A stretch of 64,000 nucleotides of DNA. Source: Peribolospora baueri. Its lineage: Eukaryota > Basidiomycota > Peribolosporomycetes > Peribolosporales > Peribolosporaceae. The notes beneath the pieces are model-generated. The model was not told the origin of the DNA and did not search any database. It saw only the letters and a list, made by a program, of their open reading frames with translations. Of the stretch, positions 1-9,580 are shown in pieces. A program made the position numbers and the translations under genes. The DNA is taken from contig JAMDHS010000027.1 of the NCBI GenBank assembly GCA_029717555.1, positions 1 to 64,000 of the forward strand, read 5' to 3'. How positions within the stretch are numbered: the stretch's first letter is position 1; each line of letters opens with the position of its first letter.

Positions 1-1966
1 GAAAAGTTTTTGGAGGTCGTGAGAGACGAGATGAGCAGGTACGGAGCGGTGTTGGTTCATTGTGGTGCCGGAAAAGGTGAGTGAGGAGAAAAATAGAAAA
101 TCGAGGCTGGTCGTCGTTCGAAAAAAAGCCCGACGCTATTGATCGACTGACGCTTCTCCTGCCGCGGGTTCCACTCTGGAAGGCCGAGCAGGGACCTTCT
201 TGGCGTGCTACATCGCCCTATTCGGCTTCGAGCTGCCATCTTCCAACCTCCCATCCTCCTTTCCTCGCGCTCTTCCCCCACCTCAAATGGACGCCCACTT
301 CGCCATCGCCGCCCTACGCGAGATCCGCCCGGGAAGTGTGGAGACTCGAGCGCAGGAAGAGTTTGTGGAGACGTTCGTGAAGCGCACTTGGAAGAAGCAC
401 AGTCAAGCGACGTCATCGGAAATAGACGAGGAAGATGTAGGAGAACCGGAAGGCAAAGGATTTCAGATGGTCGGAAGACTGGATCGAGACCCTCAATTGA
501 TCATGCTCGTCGGCCTGCCCGGCTCCGGCAAGACGTGGTTCGGCGAGAGGCTTGTGGAGCGCGACTCTGGAGGATGGGTAAGGATCAGCCAGGATGAGAC
601 GGGCTCGAGGTCTGCTTGCGAAGCTGCACTCGGGAGCGCCGTCGCTTCTGCATCTGGTACCAAGAAAACTGGCGGAGGTGGGGGAAGGAGAGGAAAGGGA
701 CGACAGACCGTCATCCTCGACAGGGTCAACCCTACCAAGGCCGATCGGCGAGCCTGGCTGGCACTAGCGTTCAACCCCGAGCGTGCCATCTGCGTCCACC
801 TCGACTATTCCGCTCGTCTCTGTGAACGCCGCGTCCACACCCGTAAAGATCACCCCACCTTACCACCCGCCCGAGCTCGGACGGCGATCACTTCCTTCTC
901 CAAGGCTTTCGAATTGCCCTCTTTGGACGAAGGCTTCAGCGCAGTGGTGACTGTGCGCTCGTTCGACGACGCGTGCGAGGTGGTGAGGCTGCTGAGCCGA
1001 CAGACGGGCTCGTGCGAGGTGGAATTCTTCAAGTTCCCCAGGACGCCGCATTTTATCAATCTCGGGTCTGCGACGAGGGACGATCTAATCCTGGACGAAA
1101 AGGAGGGGAAGAACTGGACTGGAATGGGGGAGAGGGTGGTGATTGAAGAGAAAGTGGACGGGGCCAATATCGGCTTCTCGCTCCTGTCGTCTGCCACCTC
1201 TTCCTCTTCTGCTTCTCCCTCGTTGATCGCTCTGCTCAATGAGATGGGAGCGCCTTTTGGAATTCGTGTCCAAAACAGGAGTCACGTCATCAATTCGTCC
1301 AGCCATGAACAATTCCGGCACCTCGACACGTGGATCATCTCGCATTTTTCTTCCCTCCTCCACCTTCTCACGAATGGTCAAGCGGTCCGAAGCTGTACTT
1401 TTCCAGAGAGGTATATACTCTTTGGCGAGTGGCTCTCGGCGACCCATTCGATCTCGTACGAACACCTGCCGGATCGATTCTTGGCTTTTGATCTATACGA
1501 TCGCAAGGAAGACAAGTTTGTGAGCAGGGCGAGATTGGAGGAGTTAATTGGATCGGCGCCTGCTGCGAGAACGAGGGCGAGGGCAAGAGCGGCTCCGTCG
1601 CGCGTGAGCGGAGAGGAGGGAGAAGAGGAGGAGGTTGAGCAGCGAGACTACTCGTCGTTCTGCGGCACTTCCCTCGAAGCATTGACCAGCACCCCTAACC
1701 TTCCCATCCACCAAGTGCCCTTACTCCACTGCGGCCCGCTCCCGGCCCGATCGGAGCTCCTCTCCTTGGTGCATGAGCGCTCTCTTTTCGGCCCCGGTCA
1801 AAGAGAAGGCGTCTACATCCGTTTCGAAACCGCAGGGACGGGGGGGGGTGGGGGAGGATGGGTTAAGGGAAGGGCCAAGATTGTTCGTGGAGACTTCATT
1901 CCCGGTCAGGAGGGGCACTGGACGAGGAAGGCAGTCAGATGGAATGGGATCCGGCGGGAGAGTTAA
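1..1966 (+). CDS. Phosphatase-kinase-RNA ligase fusion protein (5' end outside window)
   Basis: Partial gene; exons 1-76 and 183-1966 (intron 77-182, gtgagt...gaag), giving 619 visible residues. Splicing rebuilds the cysteine-phosphatase loop HCGAGKGR (Cys21, Arg27, CX5R), followed by GTFLACY and an IRPGSVET/QEEFV segment as in dual-specificity phosphatases. Around residues 133-143 there is a P-loop, GLPGSGKT, with a kinase-like region after it. From about residue 345 come nucleotidyltransferase motifs of RNA ligases: KVDGAN (predicted adenylated lysine near residue 349), FGEWL, FLAFDLYD, EGVYIR and KGRAKIVR. The second exon is one uninterrupted frame, so the three domains are truly fused. 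Known family roles would be phosphate removal, 5' phosphorylation and sealing of RNA ends; the substrate here is unknown. The upstream part is not visible and could hold more domains. Domain calls are strong, the combined role is inference. Confidence 0.85.
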
Positions 1967-2012
1967 GGATTATACGAGCGCTGAGCGAAAAGCGGACGAG
2001 AAGTGACGTCGA

Positions 2013-2029
2013 GGGTTAGGGTTAGGGTT
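2013..2029 (+). repeat. Interstitial telomere-type repeat (TTAGGG)
   Basis: GGGTTAGGGTTAGGGTT, two and a half TTAGGG units. The G-rich strand reads rightward, as at a right-hand chromosome end. The exact reverse complement of this 17-mer lies at 5145-5161. It could also be a Tbf1-type binding site, since such factors bind TTAGGG in fungal promoters. Confidence 0.7.
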
Positions 2030-2297
2030 GATTGTAGGCAACGGGGGCGGAGGCCATTTGAGCGTGCCTCTAAGAAAAACCTCTAGAGAGAAGAAGCTAG
2101 CTGCGACAGAAAGGTATCCTGTTTCGCCATAGAGGCTCATCAGGCAGCACGCTCGCTTTCTTCGTGGTCAGCAGGATTAGCTGGGGAAGGAGTGTCGTTA
2201 GTATCGAACTGAACGAGGTCGACCAACTGCGCACTTCGGGACCTCCCTCCATGCACCCCTCCTCTGCTTTCGGTCCGGACCTGAGAAGCACGACTTA

Positions 2298-2379
2298 CAC
2301 GTCGGCAGTGCACGATTCCACGTCGGCAGTGGTAGCTTTTCAAAAGGAACGTCAGCTGGCGGCACCCACGTCGGCAGTG
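2298..2379 (+). repeat. Three copies of a 13-bp motif
   Basis: CACGTCGGCAGTG occurs exactly at 2298-2310, 2319-2331 and 2367-2379. The spacing is uneven (21 and 48 bp), so this is not a simple tandem repeat. No gene start is near enough to call it a promoter element. Function unknown. Confidence 0.65.
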
Positions 2380-3095
2380 CCCACGAGTATCCGTTCAAAA
2401 GGACCGCTATTCGACAGCGGCGTCCAGCGGGCCGTCGTTCCCGAGCTGCCGACACGCGCACGACTGGCGGCGCCGGCAAAGAGCGTCTGCCGGTCAACGG
2501 TGGATCAAACTGGACGTTAAATTAATGGGTCATCGTCGTCCATCTCGAGCAAATCCTATCCGATGCGCGCCGTCATGATGGAGAGTCAGTTGCGAGCGAG
2601 CGGGCGGGCGAAGACCTCGAAGGTAGCGAGCGCAAAGTCGCGACGTGGTGAAGTGACACGCGGTGGAGCCATCGATGGATCTATGGACCTACATTGTTCT
2701 CGCCGAGACCGGCTGGCTGAAGGGAAACGACGGTTGTCCCGCTTCTGATGGAACTCAACGATGGTGTCATGGGAGAGGCGGCTGCCCTAGTCGCGCGGAT
2801 GCCGGAGCGGAAGTTCGCCTAGCTGTCGTACTCAACTCGTTCAGAGAGCCACAAAAGGAGAAGAACATGGGGAAGGAGGAGGGACGTAAGGAAATAGACG
2901 CAGCTCGTCGTCTTTTTCCGCCTGCATCCTAACGGGAAGTGGAGCGTAGGAGCACTGGAACCAGACGAGTTCTGGAAGAGAGTGAAGGAAAAAACCGAGT
3001 TTGAGCGGTAAAGTACGCCGGAGCGGCGTTCGTTGTATTTCGCTCCGTGCGGATGTGCCATGTTTGTCCTTCGCCATTCTCCCATTCTCCCGTTA

Positions 3096-3327
3096 GCATT
3101 CTCGAGCGCTGATTGGCCCGATGATGCCCACAGGCGCAGTTGACGGTCGTATCTCTGTGTCTTTGCGTCTGGCCGCACCCTTCAGAGAGAGGATAATATA
3201 ATGGTGTCGGAAAGGACGGACGACGAGGTACGATTCTCGTGAACGGCACCTCGCAGATGGCCAGGATGCGCGCGCTCAGCACTCACCTCGTCTCGCGCTT
3301 CAGCTCGCCCACTTGCTCTTGGTCCAT
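3096..3327 (-). pseudogene. 5' fragment of a ULA1/APPBP1-like NEDD8-activating enzyme subunit gene
   Basis: Minus strand: exon 1 at 3327-3287 (ATG, MDQEQVGELKRETR) spliced through gtgagt to exon 2 starting at 3179, which encodes RPDAKTQRYDRQLRLWASSG then QSALENA. This is the typical N-terminus of the regulatory E1 subunit for the ubiquitin-like protein Rub1/NEDD8 (KYDRQLRLWG..GQ.ALE in APPBP1/Ula1). About 42 residues are present. After 3096 the frame runs into unrelated sequence with no donor site, and none of the roughly 500 downstream residues is found. The first exon and splice sites look sound, so the piece seems to have been cut off rather than to have decayed from within. It lies head to head with the URB1-like fragment. 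Confidence 0.7.
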
Positions 3328-3581
3328 CGTAAGCTTCCAAATTTTATGAGAGAGCCTATTTACCTACCGTTGCCACCGTTGCCTGCCTGGATAAAGCAGG
3401 AACTGAGCGGTCCGGATTTATACGGCCTGGCGTGGCGGCGTGTGGACGTCGGCAAGCTCGACTTGATCGGCCTCCGTTGCGTTGCCTCGGCCGTGCCGCA
3501 GCATTTCGTCTCCCAACTTCGTTCGCGACAAGCACCTACTCATTTCTCCGGTACTTCCTTCCTGTTGGTCAGCTAGTAGGC
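3328..3581. promoter_or_regulatory. Divergent intergenic region between ULA1-like and URB1-like fragments
   Basis: About 250 bp between the two fragment starts, in the position of a shared bidirectional promoter carried along with both 5' ends. No clear TATA box was seen. Confidence 0.35.
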
Positions 3582-5118
3582 ATGGCGCCAGAAGCCGGGG
3601 ATGCGGCGGTACTGGGAAGAAAAGAAAGAGGACGGGAGAGGATCAAATTGCAGGGGTGTCTAAGCAGGCGCCAACGACCTCTGCCACCCCCGCCTTCGTC
3701 AACGGCCAGCAGGTTAAGAATGCATTGTCGAGCCAGAACGCTGACGCACTTAAGGAAGGTGAGTGTTCCAGCGCTTATATCTGACCTCGGGCTTTGTCTC
3801 ATTTACCGGATAGCCTATACTGCTTGAACTGTTTCACTGATCCCCTCCATCATTCTTTTTTATTCTTCGTCGTCCTTTCCGCCTCGGGCTCCAGCTTTCA
3901 CTCGACTTCGCAATCAGCTCACTTTACGGCATGGGGAGAGCATTACGCCGAACGATTCTCGTCTGTTACTTGTTATTGATTACGTTAGGTTGTCGACGAC
4001 TGCCGATGAGATATTTCGTGCTTGGCAAGTCGCGATGACTGTGAACCCCGAGATCCGTCTTTATTCGGTCGTCCAACGAGATAGAAAACTGAAAATCGTC
4101 CGGTGGTGTTTTGCCGTTCGACAGAGCAATATCTCTGCACTTGCCCCTTTCCCTCTTACTACGCTCTCCATTGTTCTCGACCATCTTTCTGCGCACTTCT
4201 TCACCCAGGCCGATGGCATGGCGATCATCAACCGCATCCTAGACCCGGTCGAAGGTCTCTTCCAGCAGCTGCAGAACCACCTCACTGGCACCCACACCGA
4301 CATGATCATTGCGTCTCTGAGACTGCTCAAGTCCATAACCACTTTTGGAACTGGTGTAGCTGCCCGCAAGGTGTTTGATGGCTTCCAATGGAGCGCAAAG
4401 GTAGGTGCGCGGATGTGCCGTCACAAGACGGGCACGCACGCCCTCCCTGACATCGTCGTCGTATGATCCTTTCTTTTCTCTTAGGGCTTGCCCAAGCTAC
4501 TTACCTTGTGACGAAAAGGCAACAGCGCCGAGGGTCAATGCACTTGCGAAACCAGGTATGCGTCTTTATGCTCTGTTCCCTTTCGGATGCCCCTCTTCAT
4601 CTAAGCTAAGCTGATTGTTTGGCTCTTCTTTCGCAGACATTCGCACGCTTTCCATTCTCTTTCTTCTTTCCTTACTCACCCAAAGGTCGTCTTCGTCGCT
4701 GAAGATTGCCATCATCGGAATCAAAGATTTGTTCTCATCCATTTTTCGCGGACTAGTTGCCGACCCATACGAGGTCGTTCAGCACGTTTTGAAGGTATTC
4801 TTCGCCAATCTTTTTGGCGACGACAAGGTACCCAGGAATATCAAAGTCAGCTTGTTCAACGAATGGGTACTGGAACATGTGAGTCGTCAGTCACGTCATA
4901 TCTATATTCACTCTCGCCTTGGGAGTCGGAAGCCATTCTTACTCGTTTTTCGTCACGTAAGATCGTCAAATTGTACACTCGCGATGACCCCTCTACTACT
5001 TCGGATGGAAGCGAGGGTCCCTCTCCAGCCGACCTCGCGCACCACTTTCTCCTCGCTATCACGACTCACCGAGGCTTTGGAATCTGCTACGCTGACCGCG
5101 GTTGGTATCCTCGGCAAG
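3582..5118 (+). pseudogene. Truncated 5' part of a URB1/NPA1-like ribosome biogenesis gene
   Basis: Exon-like pieces follow the family order: about 3620-3758 (KKRKRTGEDQ), 3895-4028 (AFTRLRNQL...SRLLLVIDYVR...FRAWQ), 4125-4400, 4485-4555, 4637-4878 (DIRTLSILFLL... KVSLFNEWVLEH) and 4962-5118 (ADLAHHFLLAI... GICYADRGWYPR). Urb1 acts in early 60S pre-ribosome assembly in the nucleolus and is normally well over 1500 residues. Only about 400 are here and nothing downstream is found. The only suitable ATG (3582) is out of frame with the lysine-rich segment, and the frame entering 4485 meets TGA at 4509 and does not match the phase of the next exon. Other junctions agree in phase. Most likely a decaying partial duplicate; a sequencing error would explain one break but not the missing two thirds. 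Confidence 0.75.
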
Positions 5119-5144
5119 CCCCGGACCAGTCAGTCTTCACCGCA

Positions 5145-5161
5145 AACCCTAACCCTAACCC
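5145..5161 (-). repeat. Interstitial telomere-type repeat (CCCTAA), inverted partner of 2013-2029
   Basis: AACCCTAACCCTAACCC, the exact reverse complement of 2013-2029. It lies about 30 nt past the last recognisable URB1 codons, close to the point where the gene fragment ends. Confidence 0.7.
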
Positions 5162-6091
5162 CCAGAAGCCAGGCCAACGACGTCTCAACCGCGCTCGCGG
5201 AGCTCACGCTTAGCCCCGGGGGTACTGTCACAAACCTCCGCTCAGAACCTCGTGCTCATAGGCTCGGACAAAGGAGCTGTGGCGTTGCGAGGTCAGAACA
5301 TAGGAGCTACGGTGCTGCACCGGTTCATGAACGTGTATATAAAGAGAGCCCGACAGGGCGTCCGCATCTTTCCTCCCCAAGCTAAGAATACTTTTGTCAC
5401 CGCTCAGGTTTCCTCCAGAGTTCCCCGTCCAGCATCAGCACCTCTGTCCCAGCCTCCGCCCCATCCTCGTTCCTGTCCTCGTCTCTGTCCCCGACTTGCC
5501 TGCTCCTTGCTTTGCGTCGACTTCCGGTGGACCTCCATTCTGTCCTCCATCCCTCGCTCGTGCCCGACCTGAGTAGGGAAGTCCTCCCTGACACGCTCCC
5601 TGGGACTGGGCCGCTGTTCGTCCATGACAAAGACTTTGTTGAGTGTGAATGAGACAACGCCCCATGCTGAGTATGAATGAAACGATGTCCCACATTGGAG
5701 TGAAGATTGCAAAGACGAGATAACGTCTCAGAGTTAGTGAGCGTGAGCGATGTCTGAGGGTTCTCGATCCAGGGTGAACATTGCAAGCAGACAAGGTCTC
5801 TCTGTGTTTGGAAGGAGCGACGGAAAGGGAAGTGTGTGCGCATTTCGGTCACGCCGAACCAGTACTAACCCCATCCGGATGAGGTATACGGTGAGGCTTT
5901 TTGCTTCACTTCTACTTGGGAGGAAGGTTGCTAGGCGCCAAAGTGGACAAAACGTCCAGTTGCTACTCCGCCGAAAGCTGAATACAAATCCGTTGCGGAA
6001 CACACTCGTGTATGTTGATGGCCGGATCGAAAAAGAGGGAACAGGAATAAACGAGGCATGCGAGCTCGTGAGACAAGCAAAGTGTGGGTGC
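5162..6091. other. Gene-free stretch
   Basis: No supported gene. A TATATAA-like string occurs near 5335-5341 but leads to no clear coding start. The right half carries degenerate direct repeats (separate entry). The region ends at the stop codon of the TMEM135-like gene. Confidence 0.45.
5637..5795 (+). repeat. Degenerate tandem repeat, unit about 28-33 bp
   Basis: Successive units begin GAGTGTGAATGAGACAACG, GAGTATGAATGAAACGATG, GAGTGAAGATTGCAAAGACG and GAGTTAGTGAGCGTGAGCG, drifting in sequence. No coding potential seen. Diverged enough to be old; function unknown. Confidence 0.45.
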
Positions 6092-8770
6092 TCAGTTGTT
6101 GCCGATGAACTGCGAGGACGGAAAGAGGCAGGGTAAGATACGTTAGGGTGACGCCATGGCTAAAACACCACTCGAATGCACGTGCCGAGCGCAATTAGGC
6201 CATGCACGGATAGGTCGATTCACCTGGAATACGAGCCTTTGAATGAGCCCGGAAAGATGCGAAGGGTCCTGGTGATACGTGCCCTGTCGGAGGACGGGAT
6301 TTCGAGAGGAAAGGACGTTAGGTCACCAAATGGAGGAGCAGACTGGCGGCTCTGATCAGTCACCATGACCATAGACATGCCCGCTGCGGTGAGCAGCACC
6401 TCTCCGCCGGGCACGAAAGGGATCCAAGCGCGTCGGCGAGCAATGGACCACATGCTCTGAGTGGGACAATGGGCGGGAAGAGGGTCAAACGTCCGTGAGC
6501 AAGTCGAGAGGCAACACGGAGGGCAAGCAGGAAGATTGGATAACGGCACTCACCTCCATACCCTGCGCGCGACATGTCGAAGGCGGAGAGGTCCGTGTCA
6601 GCTGATCCGTTAACGGACGGCGCGCAGTCGCCACGGAACGTGACCCTGACTTACCTTCGGCATGACGTACATCGCCAACTCGGCCCTCCTCTTCTTCTCC
6701 TCTACGAATAAACTGAACATAGTCATCATTCCCAAGACCCAGTGGAATCCCCTGCTAGTGAGGAAGTCCTTGACGAACTGCGGCGTCCTTGCCGCGAGGG
6801 CAGGATCTCGCATGAGGAGGCCGTGCGCGTTGGCACGGAGGCAGAAGAGAGTCTGGAAGATAACGACGAAGACGCCGAGGAAGGATGATGAGCGGACAGA
6901 CCCGACGAGGGCCTTGAGGAGCATGGAGCGAGGGTTCTTGAGGAACGCCTTGCGGCGGAGAACGAGCATCGGGATAAAGTGCAGGCCTGTGTAAACGGGG
7001 AGAATCCAGCGGACAACCTCGAAAAACCTTATAAACTCCTCCTTCACGCAGCTGTCTTCCCAGGGATGTACCGTCGAGCACGGCGCGAACGGCTGTACGC
7101 GCTCCAGCTCGCCCTTGGTCAAGCGGTCGTACAGTCGCGCGAGGCGAGACGAGTTGTACGGCGTGATACCGTGTCGGTTGATCCGGTTCTTCTCAAATGC
7201 CCTGGGAGACGAGATGAACGAAGACACCTCGTCCGGGGAGACGGAGTCCGGGAACAGAGGGAGGAGCAGAGCAGGGTCTGCCTGGTTCGTTCGCACAAGC
7301 GTCTCGTGAACGTTGAGGGCCGTTGGGGTGGTCTTGGAGGCGTTGAGAATCCAATCCCAGTACGATCGGGGGATCGAGTCGTGCGCCATCTGTGGAAGCG
7401 AGAGGGACGTCCGTGAGCGAGATCGTTGAGTGCACACACGTCCCCTTCGGCGCACTTACCAAGAACGCGTACTAAGAGGCAAGGCGACGAAGAGCACGGA
7501 AGTTAGACGCCGGATGGTAGATTAGCCTCGACGCCTAAAGGACGGTCCCTCGCAGCGTAAAGGCTTGGCTCACCATGATCTGACCGCACATGATACCAAA
7601 GACCAAAACGTCGCCGTGCGGAACGTGGAGCACCTTTCGCGAGTGTAAGCCGTTATACGCGCCCTGGAGACCGCGAACGAAGAGCTGCTGGGCGAGCGTG
7701 ATCCGCCTCTCCTTCTTCTCGGCGAGAATGCCCAGAGCGCTGACCGCTCCGGCGACGTAAGCGTGCCAAGAGCGCGACCTGGGATCCCGATACCTCCTTC
7801 TTTTCGATCCAACCTTGCCTTTGTGCTTTCGGGTGCCCTCGTCTAACGTCGGTGCAACTGTCGGCAGAGCCGGTTCACTTTCCGATGGTGGGACGCCCCG
7901 GTGTACGCCACCGTCTCCGGGGCAGGTATCGAAAGAAGAGGTGTTGGAGAGAGAGACAGAGGAAGACCAAGAGGGGTAAGGAGTAAGAAGACGGAGGGAG
8001 TTAAGGACTGCCTTGTAGAGGATGGCGAAGACGGCGAACATGGTACCGAAGCGGAGATTATCCGTGTTGAGCCAGGCTCGAATCAGCAGGAGCGGGGCCG
8101 TCTTGAGGCGTCTGGGAGTGAGAAGGAAGGAAGAGAGGCGACGCCGCGAGCGACGTTGGTAAGATTGCATAAAGGACGGGAGCGAGGTGACGCCGCCCAT
8201 CGACGACGCACTTGGTCCGAAGCAACCTGAAGAGTGCTAGGATGACGTTCAAGCCGCCGCGCAAGCCGTATGCCAGCAAGAAGGCCCCTGAAGAGACGAG
8301 GAGAAGGATCAACCGAGGCACCCTTCCGGTCCGTCAAACGATCTCTACGGGCGGGCCACCTCGTCCGACGTGCGAGGACGCTCACTCAATCCTCCCTTGA
8401 ACACATGCACGGCGAGCCTCTCCCAATCGTTGGGCAGCCCCCACGCTTCATCCTCGCTCCTCCAAATCCTCCTGCTGACCTGTTGAACGACCTCGTCCGT
8501 CTTCATGTTCCTCAGGGTCTCCAGGTGCTGCACGCTCAGGCTGCGTCGGATCGACGCGGCGGCTTCGGCAAAGGTGGGCGTCGTGGGATCGGAGGAGACG
8601 GTGGGATGGGAGGGCCAGCCGGTGGGGTGGGCGCTGGAGGAGATGCTTGTCATGGGCGGCAAGGAAGGGGCGCCTGCGCGGCGGGAGGTGAGGGACGGAG
8701 GCGTGGAGAGCGGACGGGGCGGGCCGGTCGAGCCGTCGCCGTCGTAACCGTCGCCCGCATGACCGGCCAT
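6092..8770 (-). CDS. TMEM135-family multi-pass membrane protein
   Basis: Nine exons: 8770-8386, 8287-8212, 8111-7574, 7471-7460, 7389-6655, 6562-6554, 6456-6364, 6283-6224, 6109-6092; 641 residues in one unbroken frame. Family landmarks are FRLLR, LRFGTMFAVFAILYK, a GIMCGQIM-YAFLM-AHDSIPRSYWDWI stretch, a central region with several hydrophobic segments, and a C-terminal GMESMWSIARRR...PGGEVLL...TYHQDPSHLSG block. TMEM135 proteins are linked to peroxisomes and mitochondria; the molecular activity is not settled. Two exons are tiny: 7460-7471 (TAC GCG TTC TTG, YAFL) and 6554-6562 (GGT ATG GAG, GME). Both have clean ag and gt borders, and both restore family-like sequence that is lost without them. 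The ATG at 8770 follows a stretch with no better upstream start. The last exon (FIGNN, stop) is the least certain. Confidence 0.85.
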
Positions 8771-9580
8771 GGCGTTGACGGGGGCTGGACGACCGTCAGA
8801 CGACAGAGTCTGAGCGTGAATGAGCCGCCTTGGGCAAGTGCCAGCGGGCCGGGCGGTCGGTGCTGCTATACGGGGTCGGGACGAGGAGAAGAGGTGGAGC
8901 GCAAGGAAAGAGGGAAATGGAGCGGAAGAGGTGATGGGCGGGAGAAGGAGGAAGGCGATGGTAACGGTGAGAAGGATGGTGATGGTAGTGGCCGGACAAG
9001 CGGGCTAGCTCTCCTTCTCGTTCTCGTTCTCGTTCTCGCCCCGCGTTTTGCGGTCGCCCATCTAATTATGTGTTGTTATCCATCTCCATCTCGGCGCTCA
9101 TTTGTTTTCTCTCCCACGTCGGCCCTGGAAGCATGCATGTGACAGAGAGAGACAGCCAACAACAGGGCTCAACAGAACAGCGGCGCCCCCCACGGCGACC
9201 AGCAAACGCACGTTCGTCGTCATCGTCGTCCAGCCCGCTCCGCCTCCCCAACATTCTTTCCACCCCCCGCCGCCTATCTCCGCGCCCGTCCGGTGCCTGT
9301 CGTCGTCCCGCCGGCGCACAGACCACCAGACCCAACAGGCATCGCGTTAGGCTAGGTCCGTTTTTATTATGTATTTATTATGTTCTATGCCAGAAAATAT
9401 CAGGAAATCAAGATCGAGCCGGATCCGGTCCTGACCGCGCGCCGCGACGCACAAGCCAGCCCACGCTGTCCACCCTTTCCCCGCTCTACGTACACAACAC
9501 CATGTGGTCGGACAAAGCGAACAAGGCGATCGATCGATCTGGCGGCCCGATACCGTCATCACACGTCACTTCGCACCCCA
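8771..9580. other. Intergenic, 5' of TMEM135-like gene and 3' of MFS gene
   Basis: Contains a TTCTCG microsatellite (about four units, 9015-9038) and purine/pyrimidine-skewed DNA. No gene seen. Confidence 0.5.

Larger units (their letters stand above)
1967..3095. other. Gene-free stretch after the RNA ligase gene
   Basis: No convincing coding sequence on either strand; open frames are short and show no recognisable motif. It holds a telomere-type repeat 43 nt past the ligase stop and a triplicated 13-bp motif (separate entries). It ends where a ULA1-like coding fragment begins on the minus strand. Confidence 0.5.
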
